Position numbers and translations under genes: made by a program
Part shown: positions 7,688 through 14,618 of the stretch, in pieces
Layout of the letters: each line of letters begins with the position of its first letter
Numbering within the stretch: position 1 is the first letter of the stretch
DNA from: RGIG3102 sp045633415
GTDB lineage: Bacteria; Bacillota; Clostridia; Oscillospirales; Ruminococcaceae
Direction of reading: 5' to 3'
Length of the DNA stretch: 14,802 nt
NCBI GenBank assembly: GCA_045633415.1
Contig: JAZQYH010000048.1
Location: forward strand, 1-14,802
Notes under the pieces: model-generated
Told to the model about the DNA's origin: nothing
What the model saw: the letters and a program-made list of their open reading frames with translations, nothing else
Databases searched by the model: none

Positions 7688-8713
7688 ATGGAAAAGATAG
7701 ATATTAAAAGTTTACAGCTGGACCAGCTGAAAGAATACATTACATCACTTGGTGCAAAGGCTTTTGTGGCAGGTCAGATTTACACCTGGCTCCACGAAAA
7801 ATCAGTTGACTCCTTTGATGAAATGACTAACATTTCAAAAAATCTCCGTCAGAAACTGGAAGAAGAGTGCTATATCACCACTCTTTCCATCCGCAAAAAG
7901 CAGGTTTCCAAAGACGGCACAATCAAATATCTTTATCAGCTGCAGGATGGCAACTGCATCGAAACAGTGCTTATGCGCTATGAACATGGCAACAGCATCT
8001 GTGTTTCCTGTCAGGTAGGTTGCCGTATGGGCTGTACTTTCTGTGCTTCCACACAGCACGGCAAAGTCCGTGACCTTACAGCCAGCGAAATTCTTCAGCA
8101 GCTGTATCACACAGAAAAAGACATTGGCGAGCGTGTGTCCAACATCGTTATGATGGGCATTGGCGAACCTCTTGATAATTTTGACAATGCAATTGCATTT
8201 ATCAGAATTATTTCCTCTCCACAGGGCAAAAATATCAGTCAGAGAAACATCAGTCTCTCCACTTGTGGCATCGTGCCAAAAATCTATGAACTGGCACAGC
8301 TGAAGCTGGGCATCACACTGTCCATTTCACTTCACGCCACAACCACTGAAAAGCGCAAAGTTACAATGCCTGTAACAAATGCTTACAGTGTGGAACAGCT
8401 TATCAAAGCCTGCCGTGACTATGCAAAAACCACAGGCAGAAGAATCTCCTTTGAATACACTATGATTAAAGGCGTAAACGATTCAGACGAAGATGCGCTG
8501 CGCCTTTCACAGCTTCTGAAAGGTATGATAAGCCATGTGAACCTTATTCCACTTAATCCGGTGGATGGTTCTGCATACACCCAGAGTGATGACAGAGCTA
8601 TAAGAGCATTCCAGAAAAAGTTGACAGATTTAAATGTAAATGCTACTATCCGCAGACGACTGGGGCAGGATATTTCTGCAGCCTGCGGTCAATTACGAAA
8701 CGAAAACAGGTGA
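7688..8713 (+). CDS. rlmN: Dual-specificity 23S rRNA/tRNA adenine-C2 methyltransferase RlmN
   Basis: 341-residue radical SAM enzyme that makes m2A2503 in 23S rRNA and m2A37 in some tRNAs. The radical SAM cluster cysteines are C112, C116 and C119 (CRMGCTFC). C105, seven residues before the first, and C333 in AACGQL correspond to E. coli C118 and C355, the latter being the methyl-carrying cysteine. The GIGEPLDNF segment (157-165) and SLSTCGIVP (189-197) are also typical. All catalytic residues are present and the sequence has the RlmN rather than the Cfr pattern, so there is no sign of antibiotic-resistance function. It begins one base after rsmB; its 3' end carries the AGGTGA RBS of prpC overlapping the stop codon. 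Confidence 0.97.
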   Translation: MEKIDIKSLQLDQLKEYITSLGAKAFVAGQIYTWLHEKSVDSFDEMTNISKNLRQKLEEECYITTLSIRKKQVSKDGTIKYLYQLQDGNCIETVLMRYEHGNSICVSCQVGCRMGCTFCASTQHGKVRDLTASEILQQLYHTEKDIGERVSNIVMMGIGEPLDNFDNAIAFIRIISSPQGKNISQRNISLSTCGIVPKIYELAQLKLGITLSISLHATTTEKRKVTMPVTNAYSVEQLIKACRDYAKTTGRRISFEYTMIKGVNDSDEDALRLSQLLKGMISHVNLIPLNPVDGSAYTQSDDRAIRAFQKKLTDLNVNATIRRRLGQDISAACGQLRNENR

Positions 8714-8716
8714 GTT

Positions 8717-9439
8717 ATGAGAATTGCTGGTAAAACAGACAAAGGGCATAAGCGCCCGGACAATCAGGACAGATATATAGCAGGCGTTCTGGCAAACGGC
8801 ATAGCATTCGGCTTTGTTGCCGATGGTATGGGCGGTGCCAATGGTGGCAGTGTTGCCAGCAGCAGCCTGTGCAAAATGATGGAAGAATGTCTGTTTGTAC
8901 AAAATGATAACGAGGCTATGGACCAGGAAAAAACAGTTCTGGATGCCATAGATTCAGCATGTGCAGAAATTTACCATATGTCAAGGGCAGACAGCACTCT
9001 GCAGGGCATGGGCACCACTATTTCAGGTGTCACAGTAAAAGATGACCTTTGCACTATATACAATATAGGCGACAGCCGTGTATACATTCTCCGTGATGGT
9101 CAGCTCAACCTTGTTACTGAGGACCATTCAGTAGTACAGCAGTTATATCGGCAGGGTGCAATAACCGAGGCTGAAATGGCTGTACACCCACAGAAAAACC
9201 TTATCACCCGTGCTGTAGGGGTGCGCACAGATGTAGAAACAGATGTAAGCGAACTTTCCCTCCAGCCAAATGACAGGATTCTGTGTGCATCTGATGGTCT
9301 TACAAACTTTGTTTTATCACCACAGCTTACAGAGATTCTCTCTGGTGATGATTTTTATAAAATACCTGAAAAGCTTATTGAAGCTGCTCTGGAACACAAC
9401 GCAACAGACAATATCACTGCCGTTGTGATGGAGTATTGA
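8717..9439 (+). CDS. prpC: PP2C-family Ser/Thr protein phosphatase (PrpC/Stp)
   Basis: 240-residue cytoplasmic PPM/PP2C phosphatase, the expected partner that reverses phosphorylation by the downstream PASTA kinase. Metal-binding and catalytic motifs are complete: R13 with D18 (RPDNQD), D36-G37 (VADGMGG), GMGTT (97-101), NIGDSR (116-121), TEDHS (134-138), D193 (ASDGL) and D231-N232 (DNITAVV). It has a single domain without membrane segments, the usual bacterial size. AGGTGA (8708-8713) overlaps the rlmN stop and the ATG follows three bases after that stop. The prpC-prkC order with 19 nt between is conserved in Firmicutes and suggests matched expression of kinase and phosphatase. Confidence 0.96.
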   Translation: MRIAGKTDKGHKRPDNQDRYIAGVLANGIAFGFVADGMGGANGGSVASSSLCKMMEECLFVQNDNEAMDQEKTVLDAIDSACAEIYHMSRADSTLQGMGTTISGVTVKDDLCTIYNIGDSRVYILRDGQLNLVTEDHSVVQQLYRQGAITEAEMAVHPQKNLITRAVGVRTDVETDVSELSLQPNDRILCASDGLTNFVLSPQLTEILSGDDFYKIPEKLIEAALEHNATDNITAVVMEY

Positions 9440-9458
9440 TAGAGAAAGGCTATAGTAT

Positions 9459-11375
9459 ATGGATAACAGTTATATAGGAAAAAGAGTGGGTAACAGATAC
9501 GATGTTATCTCACTGGTTGGCGTTGGCGGTATGTCAAATGTTTACAAAGCCATTGATATTACCACAGGTGAAACAGTTGCAATGAAGTTCCTCAAACAGG
9601 AATTCTTTGAAAACGAAGAACTGGTACGCCGTTTTAAAAATGAAAGCAAGGCTATTTCACTTCTGGATAACCCAAATGTTATCAAGGTTCTGGATGTGAA
9701 TATAGACCGGAATGAAAAATATATTGTTGTGGAATATATCGACGGCATCACTCTCAAAGAGTATATCGACAACCGCAAAGTTCTCTCCTGGCAGGAAACA
9801 GTGGCATTTACATCCACTATCCTTTCAGCTATGGGACATGCCCACAAAAACGGCATCGTACACAGAGACCTTAAACCACACAACATTATGATTCTCCGCG
9901 ATGGCACTCTGAAAATCATGGACTTCGGTATTGCACGTCTGTCCACAGCCAACCAGAAAACCATCACAGACAAAGCCATCGGTTCAGTGCATTACATCAG
10001 CCCTGAACAGGTACGTGGCAAAAATTCAGATGGTCGCAGTGACATCTACAGCATCGGTATCATGATGTACGAAATGCTGACAGGTGTTCTTCCGTTCGTA
10101 TCAGACTCCGCAGTTTCAGTTGCTATGAAACAGGTTCAGGACACAGCAAAAAAACCATCAGAAATCGTTGAAACAATTCCAGCAGGTCTGGAACAGATTG
10201 TTCTCAAGGCTATCGAAAAACAGCCTTCTTTCAGATACCAGACTGCTGAAGAAATGCTGGCAGATATCAAGCGGTTCAAACACAACCCAGCAATCATCTT
10301 CTCTTACGGCGAAGATGAAAAAACACAGACAGTAGTGGTGGATAAAGTGGAAAAGAAAAAACCAGCTAAAAAAGTAAAAGTGAAAAAAGGCTTCCGCATT
10401 ACATTGCCTGTAATGGCTGGTGTGGCAGCGGCATTCCTTGTTTGTTCTCTGGTTGCCTGCTTTATGATTCTTAAAAACGGCAACAGCCCTCTGCTTTCAA
10501 AAATGGAAGACGTTGACCTGCCAAACTATGTTGGTATGTACGAATCAGAAGTAAAAGCAAACCACGACTTTAAATATGATATAGAATATATCCATTCCGG
10601 TGAGTATGAACAGGGTGTTGTAATGTCACAGAACCCTAAACCACCAAAAACAATCAAACAGGGCAGTGTTATCAAACTTAAAGTAAGTAACGGCCCACAG
10701 AGCAGTCAGATGCAGGACCTTATAAAACGTTCAAGAAGTGAAGCCGAAAGACTTCTTGCAGACCTTGACGTAAACGTTTCCATCAAAACTGTAGCTGACA
10801 AGAAAATCGACCGTGGCTATGTTGTAAAAACAGAACCTGCAGCAGGCACAGTAATCTACTCTGGCGACACTGTTATTCTTTATGTTTCATCAGGTGACCC
10901 AGAAGACAGAAACAAAACATTTGTTGTTGGCGTTACAGGCAACACACTTACAGATGCCGCAAAAATTCTTGCAAAAAGTAACCTTGTAGTAGGTACTTAC
11001 TCCTACCGCACAGACGCTGCACCAGAAGGCACTGTTATAGAACAGCATCCACAGCCAGGCACACAGGTTGTAGCAGGCAGTACAGTAAGCCTTGTAATTT
11101 CATCAGGTCTGCCAAAATGTCCTGTTTGCGGTGCTACAGAACATACAGAACATCCAGAATGTGAACTTTGTGAATCTCTGGAACATCTTACAAAAGACCA
11201 TCTGTGCCGTATCTGTGGTGCATTAGGTGAACACATAACTGCAAACTGCCCAGAAGGCTGTCAGACACATATCGGCGAACACAAAGCAACAGAATGTCCT
11301 GACCTTGTAGTGCCAGACCCAACACCTGCACCAGAGCCAGACCCAGAGCCAACTCCAGAACAGCAGGAATCTTAA
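9459..11375 (+). CDS. prkC: PASTA-domain Ser/Thr kinase PrkC with Cys/His-rich C-terminal tail
   Basis: 638-residue membrane receptor kinase of the PrkC/PknB/Stk1 family, which senses cell-wall muropeptides or lipid II and phosphorylates cytoplasmic targets. Kinase domain 14-275: glycine loop GVGGMSNVY (21-29), K43, likely alpha-C E62, HRDLKPHN (135-142), DFG (155-157), activation-loop threonines 168/170 and SPEQ (181-184). A Lys-rich juxtamembrane stretch (299-311) precedes one transmembrane helix (about 313-337). Three PASTA domains follow at roughly 351-411, 414-478 and 486-550. Unusually, residues 554-613 contain nine cysteines in tandem C-x2-C...H...C units, then a Pro/Glu/Asp-rich end (618-638). 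Everything after residue 337 should be extracellular. All kinase residues are intact. The neighbours prpC and rsgA fit; RsgA (CpgA) is a reported PrkC substrate in B. subtilis. Confidence 0.96.
   Translation: MDNSYIGKRVGNRYDVISLVGVGGMSNVYKAIDITTGETVAMKFLKQEFFENEELVRRFKNESKAISLLDNPNVIKVLDVNIDRNEKYIVVEYIDGITLKEYIDNRKVLSWQETVAFTSTILSAMGHAHKNGIVHRDLKPHNIMILRDGTLKIMDFGIARLSTANQKTITDKAIGSVHYISPEQVRGKNSDGRSDIYSIGIMMYEMLTGVLPFVSDSAVSVAMKQVQDTAKKPSEIVETIPAGLEQIVLKAIEKQPSFRYQTAEEMLADIKRFKHNPAIIFSYGEDEKTQTVVVDKVEKKKPAKKVKVKKGFRITLPVMAGVAAAFLVCSLVACFMILKNGNSPLLSKMEDVDLPNYVGMYESEVKANHDFKYDIEYIHSGEYEQGVVMSQNPKPPKTIKQGSVIKLKVSNGPQSSQMQDLIKRSRSEAERLLADLDVNVSIKTVADKKIDRGYVVKTEPAAGTVIYSGDTVILYVSSGDPEDRNKTFVVGVTGNTLTDAAKILAKSNLVVGTYSYRTDAAPEGTVIEQHPQPGTQVVAGSTVSLVISSGLPKCPVCGATEHTEHPECELCESLEHLTKDHLCRICGALGEHITANCPEGCQTHIGEHKATECPDLVVPDPTPAPEPDPEPTPEQQES
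11118..11297 (+). other. Tandem zinc-knuckle-like Cys/His region of the PrkC tail
   Basis: Codes for PrkC residues 554-613. Three successive units of 14-15 residues each start with C-x2-C: CPVC (554-557) with H562, CELC (568-571) with H576, and CRIC (583-586) with H592; each unit is closed by the first Cys of the next (568, 583, 597). A degenerate fourth unit has C597, C601, H604 and C613. Spacings are C-x2-C-x4-H-x5-C, C-x2-C-x4-H-x6-C and C-x2-C-x5-H-x4-C, close to the C-x2-C-x4-H-x4-C zinc knuckle. Metal binding is inference; disulfides are the alternative for an extracellular segment. Confidence 0.75.
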
Positions 11376-11430
11376 GTATCCGCCGGATAAGTCGGACGAA
11401 TTTAAAAACAATCAGTAGGTAATTCTATTT

Positions 11431-12303
11431 ATGACAGACAAAATTATCCTGAAAAGCATAGGTGGCTTTTACTATGTAAAATCAGGAGATGAAATTATAG
11501 AATGTAAAGCAAAGGGAAAGTTTCGCAATCTTTCCCTTTCTCCTCTTGCAGGGGATATAGTGGATACAGAGTTTGATGGCAGTACAAACATCATCACAAA
11601 AATTCATCCACGAAAAAATAAATTTATACGCCCACCATTTGCAAACCTTGATTTGCTTATTATGGTTGTGTCCACAGTTGAGCCAGCGCCAAACTATCTG
11701 GTTCTGGACAAAATGTGTGCAATTGCACGGCACAAGGATGTGGATGTGGCAATAGTTATCACAAAAACAGATATGGCTGAATACCAGCATGTGTACGACA
11801 CATACACAAAAGCAGGCTATCAGGTTTTCTTTACAGGTGAAAATGATAACAGCCAGCTGGAAGACCTGCGTGCCCTTATGAAAGACAAACTGTGTGCCTT
11901 CTCCGGCAACAGTGGCGTAGGCAAGTCAACACTGCTGAACAAGCTGTTCCCGCATCTTGAACTGGAAACAGGCATTATCAGTAAAAAACTTGGACGTGGT
12001 AAACATACTACACGTCAGGTGGAAATTTTCCAGATGGAAGACTGTATGGTGGCAGACACACCGGGCTTCTCTTCAGTTGAACTGGATTACGACAACTTTA
12101 TTTCCAAAACAGACCTTCAGCATGCATTTATTGAATTTGCCCACCATATAGGTGACTGTAAATTCAGCGACTGTTCCCACACAGGTGAAAAGGGCTGTGC
12201 TGTAAAAACAGCGGTGGACAATGGTGAAATTCCGCTTTCCAGATACGAAAGCTACTGCGCATTGTATGACAGACAGAAAAACATAAAGGACTGGGAACTG
12301 TAA
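11431..12303 (+). CDS. rsgA: Ribosome small-subunit-dependent GTPase RsgA (CpgA)
   Basis: 290-residue circularly permuted GTPase that checks late assembly of the 30S subunit. The N-terminal OB fold covers about 1-70. The GTPase motifs are in the permuted order typical of the family: G4 TKTD (111-114), then G1 GNSGVGKST (159-167), G2 region GRGKHTTR (188-195) and G3 DTPG (209-212). The C-terminal zinc site is C243, C248, H250 and C256. Length and motifs are normal. It starts 55 nt after prkC with only a weak RBS (TAGG, about 12 nt upstream), so initiation may be modest or coupled. Its TAA overlaps the thiN ATG (TAATG). In B. subtilis rpe separates rsgA and thiN; here it is absent. Confidence 0.97.
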   Translation: MTDKIILKSIGGFYYVKSGDEIIECKAKGKFRNLSLSPLAGDIVDTEFDGSTNIITKIHPRKNKFIRPPFANLDLLIMVVSTVEPAPNYLVLDKMCAIARHKDVDVAIVITKTDMAEYQHVYDTYTKAGYQVFFTGENDNSQLEDLRALMKDKLCAFSGNSGVGKSTLLNKLFPHLELETGIISKKLGRGKHTTRQVEIFQMEDCMVADTPGFSSVELDYDNFISKTDLQHAFIEFAHHIGDCKFSDCSHTGEKGCAVKTAVDNGEIPLSRYESYCALYDRQKNIKDWEL

Positions 12304-12929
12304 TGAAAAGATGTGTTGTTATCGGTGCTGTAGATATCGGTTTTGATGCGAAAAAGCTTATCAGAGACACAGACTTTGTTATCTGTGCAGACAGAGGCTG
12401 GCAAAACGCTGTAAAGCAGGGTATAAGGCCTGATATGATAGTGGGGGACTTTGACTCTTCCCCTTATCCTGAAAATATGGATGCCTCTGTTACTGTTCTC
12501 CCAGTGGTAAAAGATGATACAGATACCTTCTATATCGCCAGATACATAGTGGAAAACGGCTACACAGATGTGCTTATGCTGGGGCTTATAGGTGGCAAAA
12601 GAATAGAGCATACCATAGCCAATATCCAGACACTGGTTTATTTTGCACAAAACAGGATAAATGCCACTGCAATGGACAGATACAGCCAGCTTATGGTTAT
12701 AAAAGACGGTATAGTTTGTCTGCCTGATATGGCGGATAAATTCTTTTCCCTTTTCTCAATGGGGGATAAAGCCGAAGGTGTTTCCATAAAAGGTGCAAAA
12801 TACCCTCTGGACAACTATACACTTTCAAATTTCTACCCTATAGGCATCAGTAACGAGTTTATAGGTGAAGATGTAGAAATATCTGTAAAAAACGGCAGTG
12901 TACTGCTGGTTATAACCCGGAAAGATTAA
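12303..12929 (+). CDS. thiN: Thiamine pyrophosphokinase
   Basis: 208-residue enzyme that pyrophosphorylates thiamine with ATP to give thiamine diphosphate, the active cofactor. Family motifs: CADRGWQNAV (28-37, usual form ADGGAN-like), PDMIVGDFDS (43-52), KDDTDT (70-75) and IGGKRIEHTIANI (96-108). The last usually reads GGR-x-DH-x2-AN; here Glu replaces Asp at 102 while His103 is kept, a conservative change. A beta-rich thiamine-binding C-terminal domain follows (about 125-205), including the GMP-like SMGDKAEGVS segment. The start codon overlaps the rsgA stop by one base, so translation is probably by termination-reinitiation. It is the last gene of the cluster; a strong terminator begins two bases after its stop. 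Confidence 0.93.
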   Translation: MKRCVVIGAVDIGFDAKKLIRDTDFVICADRGWQNAVKQGIRPDMIVGDFDSSPYPENMDASVTVLPVVKDDTDTFYIARYIVENGYTDVLMLGLIGGKRIEHTIANIQTLVYFAQNRINATAMDRYSQLMVIKDGIVCLPDMADKFFSLFSMGDKAEGVSIKGAKYPLDNYTLSNFYPIGISNEFIGEDVEISVKNGSVLLVITRKD

Positions 12930-12930
12930 A

Positions 12931-12960
12931 AAAAATCCCCAATCGGGGATTTTTCTTTTT
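12931..12960 (+). terminator. Rho-independent terminator of the yicC-thiN cluster
   Basis: A perfect 10-bp stem AAAAATCCCC/GGGGATTTTT (12931-12940 and 12945-12954) with a 4 nt AATC loop is followed by CTTTTT. It starts immediately after the thiN stop codon. On the minus strand the stem is also followed by Ts (the complement of the A run), so it could work in both directions. Confidence 0.95.
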
Positions 12961-12990
12961 ATGTGTGTTATTTTTAAGCTGTCCAGCTTC

Positions 12991-13022
12991 AGAATGTCAT
13001 TCTGAGACAAAGCCGAAGAACC
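12991..13022. repeat. Copy of a dispersed TGTCATTCTGAG-type intergenic repeat
   Basis: The string AATGTCATTCTGAGACAAAG followed by CCGAAGAACC resembles the TGTCATTCTGAGCG(N)AGCGAAGAATC element scattered in intergenic DNA of many bacterial genomes. It contains the short inverted repeat AGAAT/ATTCT (12991-12995, 12999-13003). Just before it lies another small hairpin, AAGCT/AGCTT (12976-12980, 12985-12989). Identification is from memory of the consensus and only a single, imperfect copy is present here. Confidence 0.5.
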
Positions 13023-13051
13023 TTATTCACACCCACTGACACTCTGCAATA

Positions 13052-13083
13052 CACAAATAAAAGGCACAGCCAGCGGCTGTGCC
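13052..13083 (-). terminator. Rho-independent terminator of the small membrane protein gene
   Basis: Read on the minus strand, a perfect 9-bp stem GGCACAGCC/GGCTGTGCC (13083-13075 and 13071-13063) with a 3 nt loop is followed by TTTTATTTG. It begins 6 nt after the stop codon of the minus-strand 50-codon gene. On the plus strand no U-tract follows directly, so its direction is minus. Confidence 0.88.
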
Positions 13084-13089
13084 AATATT

Positions 13090-13242
13090 TTACTTTTTAT
13101 TTCTTTCTTCTCTTTCGATTTCCGCTTCCAGTCTTTTAATTTCTGCTCTGTTCTTTCTGATTATGTTGATGCAGATAACTGCTATTGCAATTATAACGCC
13201 CCAAAAAGAGGCAGCGCCCATATTATACATAACATCTTGCAT
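13090..13242 (-). CDS. Small single-pass membrane protein (50 aa), function unknown
   Basis: A 50-codon ORF on the minus strand that starts MQDVMYNMGAASFW and ends EREERNKK. Residues 12-28 form one hydrophobic helix (SFWGVIIAIAVICINII). Residues 29-50 form a highly charged, probably helical tail (RKNRAEIKRLEAEIE...) with heptad-like Ile/Leu/Ile spacing that could form a short coiled coil. With a short N-terminus and Arg/Lys directly after the helix, the tail is predicted to face the cytoplasm. AAGGAG (13256-13251) lies eight bases before the ATG, a good promoter lies upstream and a terminator follows, so it is a complete independent gene rather than a chance ORF. I do not recognise a family. 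It is transcribed divergently from the BMP lipoprotein gene. Confidence 0.8.
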   Translation of the reverse strand: MQDVMYNMGAASFWGVIIAIAVICINIIRKNRAEIKRLEAEIEREERNKK

Positions 13243-13271
13243 AATAATATCTCCTTAATATTTATAATATC

Positions 13272-13299
13272 ATTCTAACATAAATGTATTTTTTGACAA
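13272..13299 (-). promoter_or_regulatory. Promoter of the small membrane protein gene
   Basis: On the minus strand, -35 TTGTCA (13299-13294) and -10 TAGAAT (13277-13272) are separated by 16 nt. A TG one base before the -10 makes an extended -10 element. Transcription would start near 13265, leaving a leader of about 22 nt with AAGGAG before the ATG at 13242. Confidence 0.6.
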
Positions 13300-13385
13300 C
13301 TGTAAAATTTGTAACAATTTTGTTATTTTTTATATGTATAAAATAAATAATTATTTTTATATATTTTTATAAAAAATGCATATAA

Positions 13386-13435
13386 AAGGAGAATTGTTTG
13401 TGAAATGTGTAAAAAAATACTGTTGCAAAAAATAA
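13386..13435 (+). other. Very short Cys/Lys-rich ORF with good RBS (possible leader peptide)
   Basis: AAGGAG (13386-13391) lies eight bases before GTG (13400), which opens an 11-codon frame ending in TAA at 13433-13435: MKCVKKYCCKK. Three of eleven residues are Cys and five are Lys. The RBS quality is better than chance would suggest, but the frame overlaps the -35 region of the BMP gene promoter and ends upstream of its predicted start site, so it would need a separate upstream promoter. No firm one is seen in this AT-rich DNA. It may be spurious or a remnant. Confidence 0.25.
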
Positions 13436-13451
13436 CCTGTTGATATATAAT
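13423..13451 (+). promoter_or_regulatory. Promoter of the BMP-family lipoprotein gene
   Basis: -35 TTGCAA (13423-13428), a 17 nt spacer and a perfect -10 TATAAT (13446-13451). Transcription should start near 13458. The leader of about 48 nt carries a small hairpin at its 5' end (AGGAC/GTCCT, 13464-13468 and 13474-13478), which may protect the transcript, and the strong RBS AGGAGG at 13491-13496. Confidence 0.8.
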
Positions 13452-13506
13452 TTATTATGACATAGGACATTCAGTCCTGAAATAATAATTAGGAGGAAAT
13501 TCCAAA

Positions 13507-14580
13507 ATGAAAAAATTACTCGCTCTGGTTCTTGCTGGCGTAATGGCTTTCTCCCTCGTTGCATGTGGCGGCGGTTCTGAAGGCGGCGACGGCGATGCTG
13601 ATGCAAAACTCAAAGTTAACCTGCTGTGTACAACACTCGGTGACAAATCTTTCAACGACTCTGCAGACGCTGGTCTCCAGGCTATGGAAGATGAAGGCCT
13701 CATCGACTATACAGTAACAGAATACGGCCAGGATAACTCTAAAGTTAAAGCTTACATGGAAGAAGCAGCTGAAGATTATGACATCATCGTATGTAATAAC
13801 CTTGGTTACGGCGAAGCTACAAACTGGCTTGCTGAAAATGCAAAATCTTACCCAGAAAAAATGTTCATTATCTACGATGAACCAACAGTTGTTAACACAG
13901 ACAAAAACGTACAGCTTCTTGCTTACAAAGCTAACGAATCTGACTTCCTCGCAGGCGCTCTCGCAGCTCTGATGACAAAAACAGGCAAAATCGGCTTTGC
14001 TGGCGGTATGGACGCACCAGTTATCCACGACTTCCTCGTTGGTTACGTTGAAGGTGCAAAATACGTTAACCCAGAAATCGTTGTAAAATATACAAACCTT
14101 AACAGCTACACAGATACAGTTGCTGGTAAAAACATGGGTGAAAACGACATCAATGCTGGCGTTGACATTCTCCACGCTGTTGCTGGTTCCGCTGGTAACG
14201 GTTACCTCGAAGCTGCACAGATCGCAGGCAAACTTGGTATCGGTGTTGACTCCGACCAGTACGAATCTTTCAAAGATGCTAAACCAGAACTGGCAAAATC
14301 TATCGTTACTTCTTCTATCAAAAACGTAGGTCGTTCTCTTGACATCGTTATCCGTTCAGTTATCGATGGCACATACGTTTGGGCAGATTACATGTGGTTC
14401 GGTATGCCAGAAGGTTGCGCAGGTATCGCTGAAAACGAAAACTACATTGCTCTCGTTCCAGAAGATGTACGCGCACAGATGGATGACATCAAAGCTAAAC
14501 TTGCTGATGGTACAATCGTTGTTCCAACAGCTTACGGTATGACAGCTGACGAAGTAGCTGCTTACACAATGGCTAAATAA
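13507..14580 (+). CDS. BMP-family substrate-binding lipoprotein of an ABC (nucleoside-type) importer
   Basis: 357-residue lipoprotein of the BMP/PnrA/TmpC family, the extracellular receptor of ABC importers that mostly carry purine nucleosides. A type II signal peptide (MKKLLALVLA start, lipobox LVAC with lipidated C20) is followed by a Gly/Asp-rich linker (21-32). Family motifs are DKSFND (46-51), GFAGGMDAPVIHDFLVGY (163-180), VDILHAVAGSAGNGYLEAA (219-237) and GIGVDSDQ (244-251). Acidic residues D168 and D248-D250 are candidates for ribose contacts. AGGAGG ten bases upstream supports the start. Codon use is visibly different from the preceding cluster (many GCT, GTT, CTC, AAC), as in highly expressed genes. 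A terminator and then an ABC ATPase gene follow. The exact ligand is not determined by the sequence. Confidence 0.93.
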   Translation: MKKLLALVLAGVMAFSLVACGGGSEGGDGDADAKLKVNLLCTTLGDKSFNDSADAGLQAMEDEGLIDYTVTEYGQDNSKVKAYMEEAAEDYDIIVCNNLGYGEATNWLAENAKSYPEKMFIIYDEPTVVNTDKNVQLLAYKANESDFLAGALAALMTKTGKIGFAGGMDAPVIHDFLVGYVEGAKYVNPEIVVKYTNLNSYTDTVAGKNMGENDINAGVDILHAVAGSAGNGYLEAAQIAGKLGIGVDSDQYESFKDAKPELAKSIVTSSIKNVGRSLDIVIRSVIDGTYVWADYMWFGMPEGCAGIAENENYIALVPEDVRAQMDDIKAKLADGTIVVPTAYGMTADEVAAYTMAK

Positions 14581-14618
14581 TTTATATTATTTTAATGTAA
14601 GTAAAATAACCAAAAATA

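Noticed and set aside
7688..8713. Possible Cfr-type antibiotic resistance methyltransferase
   Set aside because: Length, genomic context and the motif layout match housekeeping RlmN; nothing points to Cfr.
12961..13005. 14-codon plus-strand frame starting at ATG 12961
   Set aside because: It begins inside the terminator U-tract region with no ribosome binding site and runs through repeat-like DNA.
13293..13321. Plus-strand promoter beginning with the perfect TTGACA at 13293-13298
   Set aside because: No acceptable -10 lies 16-18 nt downstream (AATTTT region only); the same bases serve as the -35 TTGTCA of the minus-strand promoter.
13452..13506. Purine or other riboswitch in the BMP gene leader
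   Set aside because: The leader from the predicted start is only about 48 nt, and no purine-aptamer core could be recognised in it or just upstream.
13516..14175. 219-codon minus-strand frame inside the BMP lipoprotein gene
   Set aside because: Antisense to a clear lipoprotein with all motifs; Val/Phe/Cys-rich composition reflects the strong codon bias of the sense strand.
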